64,000 nt of DNA from Tillus elongatus (lineage: Eukaryota > Arthropoda > Insecta > Coleoptera > Cleridae): contig OZ023265.1 of assembly GCA_964006375.1 (NCBI GenBank), forward strand, positions 157,888,618-157,952,617, read 5' to 3'. The notes under the pieces are model-generated. The model saw only the letters and a program-made list of their open reading frames with translations, was not told the DNA's origin and made no database searches. This document shows positions 49,276-62,839 of this stretch, piece by piece (position 1 is the stretch's first letter; every line of letters begins with the position of its first letter). The translations under genes and the position numbers were made by a program.

Positions 49276-49843
49276 ATGTCAGATATACGGAAATTGAAAC
49301 AAAATAAAAAGTGGTGCTTTTTGAGGAAGGTCATGGATGTGTTACAAAAATATAATGTGTATTTCAAACATAATTGGTGTTGGCAATGAAAAAATAACAC
49401 ATCGCATTAATCAAACGAAGGAATCCACAGATTAAGTGTCAGTATCTCAAAATACATTTGTTAATGCAAGTACCCGCCCACCGGAAACAAAAAAGCCACC
49501 AAATCCGTGTGATGGTAATGCCCTTTTGCAAACAGTAGGGGGCCAGTTAAATGATAGTGAAATAGGGGGTAATTGGCTAATAGAATTAGAGTCCATTGAA
49601 GACTGTAATTTTGCGCTGGAAGTTGACAAAAATATAGAATTTAGAAAACATATTTGGCAATGCGAAGTTTCTTTTAATGTCCCGCATTCAGCATTAAGGG
49701 TGTTATTCCGCAATATATATCGAATAATTCCTAACGTACCTCTATAAGATCCCAGAACACTTTTAAAAACATGTCAAGAGATTGTCACAAAAGTTGGAGA
49801 TGATGGTAATTGCTGGAATTTCTTTGTTTATCACGTTTAGAGC
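49276..49843 (+). pseudogene. Broken open reading frame, class unknown
   Basis: ATG at 49276 opens 37 codons (MSDIRKLKQNKKWCFLRKVM...). After a TGA and a gap, a second open stretch from 49436 reads NASTRPPETKKPPNPCDGNA, then FNVPHSALRVLFRNIYRIIP to TAA at 49745. The same frame continues DPRTLLKTCQEIVTKVGDDG and ends with TAG at about 49843. The HSALRxLFRxxxxIIPxVP(L)xDPRTLLKT layout reminds me of a domain in uncharacterised, transposon-linked insect proteins, but I cannot name it. The two nonsense codons make it a relic. Confidence 0.4.
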
Positions 49844-51443
49844 TGCTCCTTCTATCAGTTCGCCAATGCATTAGGGGTACTTGTATGTGTTATGTTTATC
49901 TTTACGCTACAATCTAGTCACGTTTATAACTAAATAGTATGTTTAGTATGTTTTATTGATTCAAATTTTACAGTATGTTCCACAAATAAGCATAAGCTTG
50001 TGCATGCAGTTAACACAATTTCATTTCATGTTCTAAACTAAACTATCAAAATATTTTTATAAAATGTCACTTTCAAAATTTTGTTCAACGTATGTTTCTT
50101 CCTTCTGCATTTCTATCAATAACACTCTTGCAGCTGCCACTAGTATTCCACTACCATTATAAGAGAACTCATTCCCATATAACACCAAATTTCTTAACTA
50201 ATATTATAATTCTCACTACTATAATTTTGACATTTTACTTGATATGACAGTTCAAATGAAGCTATATTGTAATATCCCCAAAGATGATTAAATTTTTACA
50301 AACAAAAGGCAACACTATAACTAATTATGACAACATAGCATGATATTGCGAACGCATAATTTAAACACCCTGTATTTCAAAGAAAAGTATTTTAATAATA
50401 AATGATTTATCATAGAAAAGACAAATCATAGAAAAATTCAATATTTAATTTTTTAAAAGTTGCCAATAAGTTCTCTATTAGCCATAGTGTTGCCAACTAG
50501 CAATATAAGTATATAAGCACATGGATCTTGTAAAAGCAGTTCGGTCCTGTTGCAAGAGCATCAGCTTTGAATGAAAATGTTGGTAAAATGTTTATAGGGA
50601 TTGCATAGTAGCTAAACTATCTTACAATGCCCTCTATTAATTAATACCTAACTGTTTTATAAGAGAACGCCATTTAAATATGTCAGCATTCGGAGATATA
50701 AAAATGGAAAGGTTGAAAATGCTTTTAAAAAATTCCATGGGTGTTAATAACTACAGCTGATAAATATATAAAAATGATTAAATAACGTTACTTAGATCAA
50801 GTTGGCACATGTTTTATTACAAAAAAAAAGTAATCAAATCTTCGAAGCCAATTTTGATATGTTCAATTTTTTTCTTATTAAAATCCATAAATAGGGAGCC
50901 CACTTAACATTTGTTAATCTTTTGTTAATATTTCACAATAAAATTAAATTCCCACTTGTGCGCATGACAAACAGAGTCTCTTAACAGATATTGAAGTAAG
51001 GACAACATTATTGAAATGGCCGTCTTGTAAATAGTAATACCTAATACCTGTGACATTTATATTTTCTGTCTGAGTCCGTTATTGTCTTTATATATAAAAT
51101 GTCTTCCTTAAACCTTTAAAGTGACTGAAAGATTTTATTGCTGTTATTTAACGTTGCATTTTCACTTTATAATGCTTACCAGAAACTACCAAAGAGCTTT
51201 TACAAAACTGTTGTATAGCTGATTTAGAAAAATCATATTAACAAATAGTCAAGTATATTTTATAGGAAAGTATGGGAACTGTAATAAAAGTATTTTATGC
51301 CAGTTTGATTTTTTTCTAGAGTCGCAGTAATGTTTATAAAATTGTTTTGTAATGTTTACAAAAGGCTTTATAAAGATTTACGGAGACTGAAGTATTTTAT
51401 AAAATGGTGCCAATTTTGGGTTTATAGTTGTTTTATAAACGTA
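49844..51443. other. No gene seen
   Basis: About 1.6 kb of AT-rich sequence. A TATATAAGCAC at about 50510 is promoter-like but isolated. The segment 51200-51430 is rich in TTTTATAA phrases like 46100-46370. Confidence 0.45.
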
Positions 51444-52371
51444 TTCCTTGGGGTCACGGTTGATCAGCACTTGTCCTGGAGGTCGCATGTTAATTACGTC
51501 TGTGGCAGGCTTAAGTCGGCGTATTTTATGATATACAATCTTAAGAACTCTCTAAGTGACCAACATTTGCTTTCTGTCTACTATTCGGAGGTGTATCCAT
51601 TGCTGTCATACGGCATTGTTGTCTGGGGTCAGTCCATAGATGTTAACAGGGTTTTTGTGCTTCAAAAGAGAATACTAAGGGTAATTTTTGATATGCACAA
51701 CTCTGAGTCATGCCGAGAACTTTTTAAGCAAAAGAAAGTTAAGACGTTGGTAGAAATTTACCTTTATAAGGTACTGAGTTTCATACATGGCAAAAAGCAT
51801 ATGTTGCCTAGACATTCAGACAATCATTCGTATTCCACTAGGCACTGCAGTCGCATTAATTTAAACCATTTTCAAAGAATGGCGTACAAGAAATCCCCTG
51901 TGTATGCGGGTAGTGTTTTGTACAATTTGCTTCCGGAAAGTGTAATGTCCACTGGAAACATAAGAACTTTTAAAGCCGGTCTAAAAAAATAATTAAGTGA
52001 GCGATCATTTTATGCGGTCGATGAGTTTGTTTCGTGCTCTGTGAGGCAGATGATTTAACTGGAATCTTTTTTGATGTTTTTGTACTTGATTGTTTTGTTG
52101 CTTAATATTGTTCATGTGTATTTTTGTTGTATTGAGGTCTATATAAGTGTATACAGATGTTTTTATCTCATTGTTTCAAGCGTTGTGTTTTTCACATTGT
52201 GCACTTTTATCTTTGTTTTTTTTTTGTAACTAAACAGCATAATTGTTTTTATACTGTACTGTATTATATATTTGTGTTCTTGTTATATTTTTTATAACTA
52301 TTGTGACGAGCTTATCCATGTATTATGGCAAGAAGGCGAAAATAAATTATCTATCTATCTATCTATCTATT
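51444..52371 (+). pseudogene. Non-LTR retrotransposon 3' end with (CTAT)n tail
   Basis: Open from 51330, but LINE similarity starts near 51444 with LGVTVDQHLSWRSHV, then NSLSDQHLLSVYYSEVYPLL, YGIVVWGQS, LQKRILRVIFDM, a conserved Cys-Arg-Glu, and the C-terminal HSYSTRHCSRINL and LYNLLPESV, ending at 51992. This is the thumb and C-terminus of a CR1/Jockey-superfamily reverse transcriptase; the catalytic palm is missing, so it is 5'-truncated. A 3' UTR of about 350 bp ends in ATAAATTATCTATCTATC, a simple-sequence tail typical of LINEs. This fragment is intact in frame, so it may be fairly young. Confidence 0.85.
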
Positions 52372-52399
52372 ATAAACAATTCAGGGACTGAGATTATTT

Positions 52400-52865
52400 T
52401 ATAAACTGTGTGTCAACACCAAGTGAGTGGTGAGCGTGTGGCCACCTAGTTGCGGAACCAAGTAGTATGTTGTCACGCCAGCTCCAAATAACACAAAGTG
52501 TTAAAAAATATAGACTGTATACAATCAACTAACAATTGAATAAATTGTCAGCCCTGGCCCATTTCTACCCTAACATAGGGACAAAATATGTAAGGCATAG
52601 ATGCATTCTCGCAACAATTAGAACCGTAGACAGGTTTCGCTCTCATTAGAGCTCTTCAGTACGGCATACTAATTGCTGCGAAAATATACCCAAAAAGTAA
52701 TACGGCTATAGTAGCCAGCCTTTCAACACTATATATAAACTTTTTAACTGACTTGGGATTTGGGTTCTAGGGGCCCTAATTCGCACTGATTTGAAGAAAT
52801 TTTCCAAAAATCTCATCATCGATACCTCTCTATTAGTGAATTTTTTGAATGGAAATTCACTAAAA
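52400..52865 (-). mobile_element. Repeat fragment related to the 0.75-kb family, with A/hairpin
   Basis: 52400-52720 reversed matches 39225-39340 (GTGACAACATACTACTTGG) and 54195-54440. 52735-52865 is module A plus hairpin in minus orientation, without a long (TA)n. Confidence 0.65.
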
Positions 52866-53705
52866 GCACAAATTTAAATCTAGAATATGTCTTAAATAGC
52901 CTACAATAAACACACAAAAACAAATACAGCTTACTAACATTCTCACAAAAATTACATTATTATGAGTTTTTCACTACAAATAATGTAAGCTGAATCATAC
53001 ACAACTTTAAATTTTGTAACTAATATTCTACAACAATAAAACATCACAAACATCACTATAACAAGCTATATACTAACATGTCACATAAAAACAAACCCCC
53101 TGTACACGTCAAACAACAATAATAGTACTCAAGAAACACAAAACTACGACAAAATCAAACCATCGCATAGACAAAATTGAACAGTCATCAACATAAAGCA
53201 CTCAGAAATGAGGATCAGAACTGCCGGGAATCCACAAGACCACGTATAACATATTCGTCAGCACCATGCAAAAAATCAACCAACAACCCTTTAAAACGCC
53301 TCTTGGAAGCCACCACTCTAATTTCGATCGGCAATTCACCGAATAGATGCGGTCCAAGGTAATCAAAGCACATCTGCGCAGTGGTTGTATTCTTGAAAGG
53401 TATATGTACACCACTAAAATCCTTTCTCGTCTTGTACCATAACTATGGCTGGGGCGACACGATGATTCAACGCCGCTATGAGCACGTGTAAGGACCTGCA
53501 GAAGGCAAAGCTTTCTTATACTCAACAATTGAGATTTCCTATATAGATCAACAAAAGGATATTGACTCTCTTTTCCCATCATTACTTTGATTACTTTTCT
53601 TTGAAAAACTTCAAGGCCGTGCAAATGGCGCTTAAACGCTCCTCCCCCAACTTAGCAACCCATACCTGAGATGTGATTCAAACAGAGCACAGTAGACCGC
53701 TTTCA
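52866..53705 (-). pseudogene. Non-LTR retrotransposon 3' end
   Basis: Minus strand from 53705: LRRLKAVYCALFESHLRYGL, LLSWGRSV, LEVFQRKVIKVMMGKESQYP, LYRKSQLLSIRKLCLLQVLT, SHSYGTRRE. After a frameshift near 53400 comes TTAQMCFDYLGPHLFGELPI, ending with GLVDSRQF and TGA at 53215. These are the thumb and C-terminal motifs of a CR1/Jockey-superfamily LINE, of a different subfamily from the copies at 41-46 kb. 52866-53214 is its AC/AT-rich 3' UTR. There is no palm domain, so it is 5'-truncated. Confidence 0.8.
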
Positions 53706-55364
53706 GTCTCCGCAAATAAAAATTAAAAGGCTGATAGAAAGGATCGCGATATCAGTGCAAACATTCCATAGACAAAGTACTCTTTTTATTAATAATGATT
53801 TTAAGTTGGGTCTGAGGAAGAGGTTTATAAAGTCATACGTATGGTGTAAATATGGGATGGAAATCTGGACTATAAACAAGGACACAAAGAAAATATAAAC
53901 CTTTGAAATGTCAGAATGAGAAAAATTATAAATACGAGGTACAACCATAGAACAGCGAATAAAAGTGTGTTAGACGAGGTAAGGGAGGAAAGTTAGTAGC
54001 TCAAAAAAAATGAAATGAAGGGAAAAATTTGCTGAAGATATTTCAAGGAACACTAGCTATCCAAAAACATCATTTAAAGGAAATCTGCTTGAAAAAAGGA
54101 AAGATTTAGGCCAAGAAGGAAAACATTCGGGAAAGTTCAATTAAATGAAAAGAGCTACTGAGGACACAAAGAGATAATCTCGTTACATATTTTTTATCGC
54201 CATTCCTGCAACCCTGTTGTACATCTCCCAATGTTCTAGGAGGCTGGCTACCGTAGCCTTATTACTTTATAGGTTTGTTCTCGCTGTAATCAGTATAACG
54301 TGTTGACGAGCTATAATTAGAGCGAAACCGGTCTCCGTTTCCAATTATGGTGAAAATACATCTAGGCTGACATATATTTTCCCTGTATAAGAGAAAAATC
54401 AGGGCTGAAAATTTACAAAATTGTTAGTTGGTTGGAGTCCGTCCTACAGCTCACAACATTCTTTCATATGAGATAAAAATGTCAGATTTTTGCGGCTTTA
54501 GTTTACACAGTTTTGACCACATTTTGTCGGTTTATGGAAATAAGTTGAGTTAGTATGGAAGAGGAAGGTTTAAAATAGTTGCTTGAGGCAGATCACCATG
54601 ATTAAAACCACAAAGCGATATTGACTTTAGATGTGATTATGACGTACTATATTCGGGCTCATGCTAGTGAGCTTTTCTACAAAAGTTCACTAACACTAAA
54701 ACATATAACATGTCCATCATAAAACTGAGAAGCTTGCTAAGAGACTTTCGTAATTCGACTTTTTTCAGCGATATATTGCTACTTTTTTATTATCGCGATA
54801 AAAAAAGTAGGCGCTGGATCAGACGATCAAGAGCGAGAAAAATAACTCACAGTCTTTTGTTCTAAATTCAATACAATCCAATAAAACTTTTATACTTTCA
54901 GACTGAAACAAAATTTAAAACTTTTCCACTACATATTTCTGTAAATTAGTTATTCTCTTTGCTGTTCCATTCAGGCATGAATTATTAAAGCGTTTTCAGC
55001 TTCTAAAGGCATTTTGAGTGGTAATTTCGTTTGAATTTTCTCTTTTTATTCTTTGATATTTAGAAGAAAAGATTCAGGGATTACTATTTATTCACTATAA
55101 ATTAACTGTCTTAATGGACTAAGTTCACTTAATCGATCGAGTTTTTCACCCTTGAGAGTTCCATTTTTGCGCGTCCGTTTGTCTTGAGAATTTATTGTTC
55201 TATTTATTTCTTTCTAAATGGAAGCGATACAAAAGAGGTCCGGATCAAAAGGATGATTATGATTAATTGTTTACTATAACCGTGAACAGCTACAAATAAC
55301 TCGATTTATCAAGTCGCACATTAACAATAGCTACTATTTCTTCCTGAGCTACATATTGTTAACA
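53706..55364. other. No gene seen; dispersed repeat at 54195-54440
   Basis: 54195-54440 contains GGCTGGCTACCGTAGCCTTA, TTAGAGCGAAACCGGTCTCC and GGGCTGA-AATTTACAAAATT, shared with the reverse of 52505-52715. The remaining sequence shows no coding signal that I recognise. Confidence 0.5.
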
Positions 55365-55679
55365 TACAGGGTTATTCATTAACAATGGCAAATCCGAAAT
55401 CTGGAGATACTACACGTCCAATTGTGATCATTGAGGCAAACATGCCTTATTCGAAAGTTGATAGTTTCAGAAATACAGGGTGTTGAAAGTTAAAATTTTA
55501 GTTGTTTTTTTTTTTGTCACTATTCTGAAAATACCTACTCAAGAACTTGTTTTTGGGGCGAACAATAAGATACGTGCAAAGATCGCGGTGCTCAAAGAGG
55601 GCACCATTAATGACCAATTTCACAAAATATTTACAGTTAATAACTTTTTACCACGTATGTCTAACATGAAATTTCATTA
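55365..55679. other. No gene seen; worn transposon ends
   Basis: ATACAGGGTTATTCATTAAC at 55365 and ATACAGGGTGTTGAAAG at 55476 resemble Tc1/mariner-type or similar ends. No transposase is attached. Confidence 0.4.
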
Positions 55680-56916
55680 ATCATCTTTTTACCAGTGTTC
55701 CGGTAAAACATATACTACTCATACTCAAGAAGCTGCTTGAATCTTCTTCAATTAGTATAGATATTCAGAGAGCTTTGAATGCTCTGGTCAAGGTTTGTCT
55801 TGAGCAGAACTTCTTCTCCTTCAATAACCATTTATTCCTACAGAAAGATGGCCTTCCCATGGGTAACCCTTTGTCTCCCCCTCTGTGCAGAGGTCTTTAT
55901 GACCTGCTTCAACAAGGATCTTATTTTCAAGGATTATAATCCGTTTAGAGACTCTATCTCGTCCGGGACACGTTACGTGGATGACATACTTGTTGTCTGG
56001 TCGGGTCTCACAGAGCAACTACATCATTTCTTGACTTGGCTAAACAGCTTACATGTCAACATAAACTTTACTATGGAGTTGGAAGAATATGGTTCCATTA
56101 GTTTTCTGTACATGTACGAGATCCATCAACAACATTGAGTTTGAAATTTACAGAAAACCAACCCAAACAGACCACTTAATTCCATTCAGATCATGTCATC
56201 ACATCTCTCAAAAACTGGCGTCCTTGAGGTTTTTGATAGACAGGCTTTTTAGAATCCCTATGTCACAGATGAAGTTTGATAATGAGCTAAATGTTATCAA
56301 GCAATTAGCCACTAACAATGATTATCCTATCAGCATTGTCGATAGACTGTTCAGGAAAAAAAGTCGCCAAATTCTAAGAGAAGACACTTCAGTCATCACA
56401 GCATCTCAGGCTGACAACACTTGCTACTTTCCGTTGACATATTGTGGACCCATTACTAGTGCCATCACAAAAGTTTTGAAGAGAGACAATGTAAAATTCG
56501 CTTACAAATCTAAGAACACCCTGAACAAGATGTTAGTTCACAATAAAGACGACATCGCCCTCTTGAATAAGTCACAAGTTTATTCCCTTAGCTGTGGAGG
56601 TCCTGATTGCAACACTGTGTATATTGGTAGAACTAGGAGAGCCCTAAACACGAGAATTTACGAACATCTCAGGAGCAGAAACAATGCTGATAACGTTACT
56701 TCAGCTTTTGGTTGCCACCTCAGAGAGACTGGTCATGTCTTTGATAAAGAAAACAATGTTAAAATCTTTCACCCATCCACTTTTGGAACTGAACAATTCG
56801 TCCTCGAAGAGATGGAAATCTACAGATACACCTACAACTCCAACAACACTGTTCTAAATGCTTCTAATACCAGTGAGATTAACTTTCCTCCAAGTTATAG
56901 AAATATACTGAACTAG
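55680..56916 (+). pseudogene. Penelope-like reverse transcriptase with GIY-YIG endonuclease
   Basis: The frame starts at LFTSVPVKHILLILKKLLES, then NNHLFLQKDGLPMGNPLSP. An extra C in the C-run near 55875 shifts the frame to CAEVFMTCFNKDL and GTRYVDDILVVWSG (catalytic Asp-Asp). A second shift near 56115 leads into a 275-codon open stretch: IEFEIYRKPTQTDHLIP, a linker with KSRQILRE, FKYK-like YKSKNTLNKML, then VYSLSCGGPDCNTVYIGRTR with R and EH, the GIY-YIG nuclease (about residues 160-250), and a C-terminal YTYNSNNTVLNASN. That second stretch is intact. Penelope-like elements use this nuclease to open the target site. Confidence 0.9.
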
Positions 56917-57754
56917 TGCCATCTACAGTGAAAAACCTAAGTATTCTGTGGGGTCAAGGAGCCCGGAAATGTTACGTGTTCTGAGCTGCTGGGCACGGCC
57001 GGGTAGATGTCAATGTCACTTGTCTGTCACTTATCACTTTTAGCTAAAAGTCGTAGTTCATTTGTTTGCCCCCTTCCCGTTCACTTCAGATATTCGGGTT
57101 TTAACTGTCCTCCATTTCAAATGCGGAATTTTTATTTGTATTGCCGTTTGTCTATTGCTGTGATTTGGGGTTTTAATGCTTCTAATGCTGCCTTCGCCCG
57201 TATAGTGCAACAAAAGCGACAGTCGATGAAAACAGCCACTATGATAGATTTCTCGTAAAGTTCGGTTCCAGTTATAAAAAACAGAACGTAAGTATGTTTG
57301 GCCATTTTGGTTTAATTCTTTATAGGTATCATGGGCTTAACTCAGTGTTTTTCTCTGAAAGTTCTGCTCTGGTTGTGCAGCCTGCCTTGGCAGCTTCTTT
57401 ATCTATTTCTTTAAAGACCTTAGATTGTTGTGTGTCAGTGCACTTTTAAACTTAATTTACACGGGTTTCTACCTGCTTTTTGCAATTTTACTGCTTTTGC
57501 ATTGTTGTTTTGCTGCATGGAGGTGCCCCGACCAAGCTTTGGACATTTTGATGTTTTTAATTTCTCAACTTTTAGATTTTAGCTTTGATTTGATTTTATA
57601 TAACTGTTGTATAGCATGTTAGCGTTGACTCTAGTTTCTGTTTAGTCATTGCTTGTAAGACTGTTTAGAATTTTGTAACGGCTTGTGTCGTGTGATACTT
57701 GCCGACCTACCAGAAACTTTGTTTCTAAAACAACCACCTTTTGTAATGTTTTAG

Positions 57755-57803
57755 AAAGCCCCTGAAGATGGCCCAAGATATGGGCCGGAACGCGTAGGGC
57801 TTT
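57755..57803 (+). ncRNA. Degenerate hammerhead-ribozyme-like motif
   Basis: The layout is AAAGCCC (57755-57761), CTGAAGA (the invariant CUGANGA box), stem II GGCCC/GGGCC closing a 7-nt loop (57770-57786), GGAACGCGTA, then GGGCTTT (57797-57803), which is the exact complement of the first segment and would form stem I. A minimal stem III (A-T, C-G with a 2-nt loop) fits the GAAACGNGUH pattern if one A is changed to G; a U is also inserted before stem II. Hammerheads with very short stem III are known from the noncoding parts of Penelope-like elements. Activity is doubtful because of these changes. Confidence 0.6.
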
Positions 57804-57830
57804 TGCTAAATAAATTCAGTCTGGAGTATA

Positions 57831-58722
57831 GCCTTTTTCTGTTCTTTTTTACCTTGGAAATATGTCTAACCCAGACGTTGTGACGTTTAGAAATTAAATT
57901 TCATTAAAAACAATTTTTCAATTAATTAAATATTCTTGTTTTATTTCGGTATCTCGATCCGTTTTCGACAAAAATCAATTAAACGAACATTAACTTTGGT
58001 AATACGAGACATTGAAAGCGAAACAAACGAAATCTATAGTTTTCATTTTCTAGAAGACATAAAATAACAGAAATGAAATACGTAATAATAATTTAACCAT
58101 TTCATGACCAGGCCTACTTTTTTTTAATCTGTTGTTTTTTAGGCTGAAACTTAATAAATATGGTTAAAATAAATATATTAGGTTAAATTTTAGTTAAAAA
58201 ACAAAACATTTATGAAAAAAATGTGCGATTCAAAAATCTTACAGATTATGGACAAGTCCCCAAAAGTACCAACAGGATTCAAACACTAAATTTATGCTGG
58301 TCTCAAAAAAATTTTTTGCCATATTATTTGTATTATTAGCTAATATATTTGTTTCTAAAGCCACAATTAACTTATCTAACTTATGGTATTTCAAAAAACC
58401 GTTCTTTCTTTCATTAGAGCATAAGTAAAGGTCACAAGCGTTACACTTACAGTATGGCTAAACTTGTACAGATTTTGCAAAACACATTTCGGATCTTGCT
58501 CGCCTACTTGTAAAAATAATGTAATGCGCTCCTCAATTTGACAGACGTACATCTGATGTTACACTATAATTGTATTTTCTCCTTTTTACAGAGCCAATTC
58601 TATTATTAGGTCCTAAAGAAGATCGCCTTTTCGATGACTGTCCTAAAGTCATGAGCCCTTCAGTGACTAAAATCTTCTAAAATGCAATAGAGTAGGTTTT
58701 TCTCCACCACTGACATCACAAT

Positions 58723-58725
<3 letters not shown>
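57831..58725. other. No gene seen
   Basis: About 0.9 kb AT-rich. No splice-bounded coding segment or repeat module was recognised. Confidence 0.5.

Positions 58726-58817
<92 letters not shown>
58726..58817. repeat. (TA)n microsatellite
   Basis: About 92 bp of TA. Confidence 0.97.
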
Positions 58818-58820
<3 letters not shown>

Positions 58821-59940
58821 ACCGATAACTCAAAAAATAATGGGCCGCTTTTGATTAAATTTGGCGAGTATCTTCCTTTTGCAAATGGCTTAGAAAGGTA
58901 CGTTAGTCAGGAAAATCGGACTAGGTTTTCCCGGAAAATTTTGAGTTTTCTTTCGAAAAAAATTGTAAAAAAATTATATCTCCGGAATTAACAAAGTAAG
59001 GGAAACCAAATTTGAACGCGGGTTTATATTAATATATGCAAGTTACCTACCAAAACTTAGTTGTGTAGGTCAAAAGACAAAAAAGTTATAGGCATTTAAA
59101 TAAAAATTAATTGGAGTTTTCCTCAAAACGTCAAAGTTGCAATTTAAAACGTCAAAATTGGCAACATTTAGCCAACTAACTTGAATCTAATACGGGCTAT
59201 AGAAAGAAAATGTCTCAAGAAGAATGTTTTATAAGCCCTGAAGTCTTAGTTTCAACCGTCATTGTCGTTGATTTTACTAAAATGTTTCCAGAAAATTAAT
59301 TTAAAATAGACCCGTTCTCTGATGCTTGGCAGTAGCATAAGCTATAGAGTATATCGTTTAATGGTATATAATTTTTGTGGAATTTTCGTAAAAAATCTAT
59401 AATGCTCAATATATGAGTTATTATACAAGATACGGAAAAAAAATGTGTACATTAATTATAGGGTGTCTTGAGCTACATCTTAAAAAATATTTCTACAATC
59501 ACAGGCTAGCCCATAAGTCGCTGGTGATCCAAATTCTCTTTTTTTTTAAATCAAACACGTCTTATGTTATTGCATTTTTGCATTTTCTATCGAAATATAA
59601 TGCATGTTTGTCAGAAAAGAAATTCTGGACGCAGCAAGTGAGTTATGGTAGCGAATTTTGATCAAATGCTTCATATTTGAATAGCTCAATTTGCTATTAA
59701 CCTATAAGGTTGTCCAAGAAACATGTGTTTTTCGGGAACACTTTAAGTTTACTTTCGGAAATTTTTGTACATTTTCAAACAGTAAAGTTATTTTGATGAA
59801 ACATGGCACATTAATTTTATTATATAAGTTATACTGGTAACCAAATTTGATGCCTGCTTTCTTAAAAAACACACACATATTTGCTATTTGAAACACTTTA
59901 ATGAAAATTAACTACCATAACGCACTTGCTGCGTTCAGAA
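58726..59940 (+). mobile_element. Modular repeat copy: (TA)n, B, C and the 300-bp unit
   Basis: (TA)n 58726-58817, module B to about 58990, module C 58990-59625, and the terminal-motif-bounded unit 59626-59940 (both ends present, slightly changed). The hairpin and module A are absent on the left. Confidence 0.82.
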
Positions 59941-60914
59941 TTTTTTCATCTCTAAAAACCATTTTTAAGTACAGCGTCTGTTTTAGTTCGTTGCCAAAAT
60001 TCCTTTTTTGATTGTATCTTATCAAATTAAAAAAATTCCTTAAAATGAGCACAATTAAAGGTATTTAATTAAAATAATTAAAATATATATCAAGTATATA
60101 TTGTACGAAAATTCGCTAGTACGTGTAGTAGGAATTAAGCAATTGGTGGCGTTAGATAAAGATCCCAAGAGCGAAATTATTATCAACGTGTAACCTATTT
60201 CTAAAAAATCTAAAGAATCCAGTGAACGTTATTTCGTAGACATATTTTTTGCTAGAAGTATTGATCCGGAAAGTCGGACTCATTTAGCGGAAAAGAGATT
60301 TCGCAGTTTATTCTGTTTCGTTCTTTTTACTAAGTCGCCATTCTTGTCAAGGTTTATTATGTTTTCGCAATAAGAGAACACCCTTACATTGTTTACTTGT
60401 CTTCAACCGTTAAGTGTCTTGCTGAAAGCTTTTTGTGTTCTAAGCTGCCCTCCTTTGCATATTTAATACCTTTGTGAAACAGTCGTGACGATTCCACGGT
60501 CATTGAAAATCCCTTTTGAGAACAAAAAATTACCAAAGCAGTTATTTCGTTTGCTGGTGGTGATTGACAATTATTTACTTACGCAGACTTTTATATATGT
60601 ATTTTTAAGCAACCAACTAGAAGCGCAGTGAAATTTTATACAGTGTGCCCCAAATTGGTGAAGCATGTACAGGAATCTCAGAAAATATAAGAGATAGAGA
60701 AACGGTTAAATAGGCAAAGTTGTAGGCAATTTTATTACCAATCCAAAGATGTTTATCTGACCCCGCTAACTTTTTGGTTTTTGGGAATTTTTTTTAAAAT
60801 AAGAAAAATGGCGTATTTCTTTAAAGTGCTATAACTTTTTCATTTATGAAAATTTTGAATTCTGTAAAAACATCTTCACAGCAACTTTTAACGTAGAGCT
60901 CAACCATATAGTCA
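59941..60914. other. No gene seen; possible element end at 60642
   Basis: ACAGTGTGCCCCAAATTGG at about 60642 opens a stretch that reads like the left end of a DNA transposon, but no partner end or transposase was found. Confidence 0.4.
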
Positions 60915-62370
<1,456 letters not shown>

Positions 62371-62839
62371 ATTTGCTATTAACTTAAGATTCGTTGACTA
62401 GGAAACCAGTTTTTTCAGGAACATTTTAAATTTATTTTCGGAAACTTTTTGTACATTTTCAAGTTATTTTGATGATATATGGTGCATTGCAACTCGTGTT
62501 AATTGTTGTGACATGTGTTTCACAACTATCAAATGTTTGAATGTTTGACATTATCAAATTCTACTCAAGTCTTATTCAGTTGGTTTTTTTTTGCAAAATT
62601 TTTATTGAGTTTTCAAGTGTTCAAATCTAAGTATTTCAATTAAAAATTAAGTTTGTTTATCACTAAAATTTAGAAACAGCAGCATGCAGAATTATTCTAA
62701 TCTAGAAAAATTTCACATGCTTGTTGTTACATATCATCTCACAGAAACGCTTATCTAGCGTTACAAAACTACGATAACAGTTTTCCAGAAAGACATCAGC
62801 CTAATGTTCGATATTTTGCAAAGCTGGTAACAAATTTAA
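62371..62839. other. No gene seen
   Basis: Begins with worn repeat-unit sequence (AACTTCATTTGCTATTAACT) and continues as AT-rich spacer before the transposase relic. Confidence 0.5.

Larger units (their letters stand above)
55680..57830 (+). mobile_element. Penelope-like element (5'-truncated)
   Basis: Reverse transcriptase core (55680-56150), linker, GIY-YIG endonuclease (56560-56830), stop at 56914, then a noncoding 3' part of about 0.85 kb that ends with a hammerhead-ribozyme-like motif at 57755-57803 and AATAAA at 57809. The N-terminal reverse transcriptase part and the upstream copy of the noncoding region are missing. The far 3' boundary is set by the last recognisable motif and is approximate. 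Confidence 0.85.
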
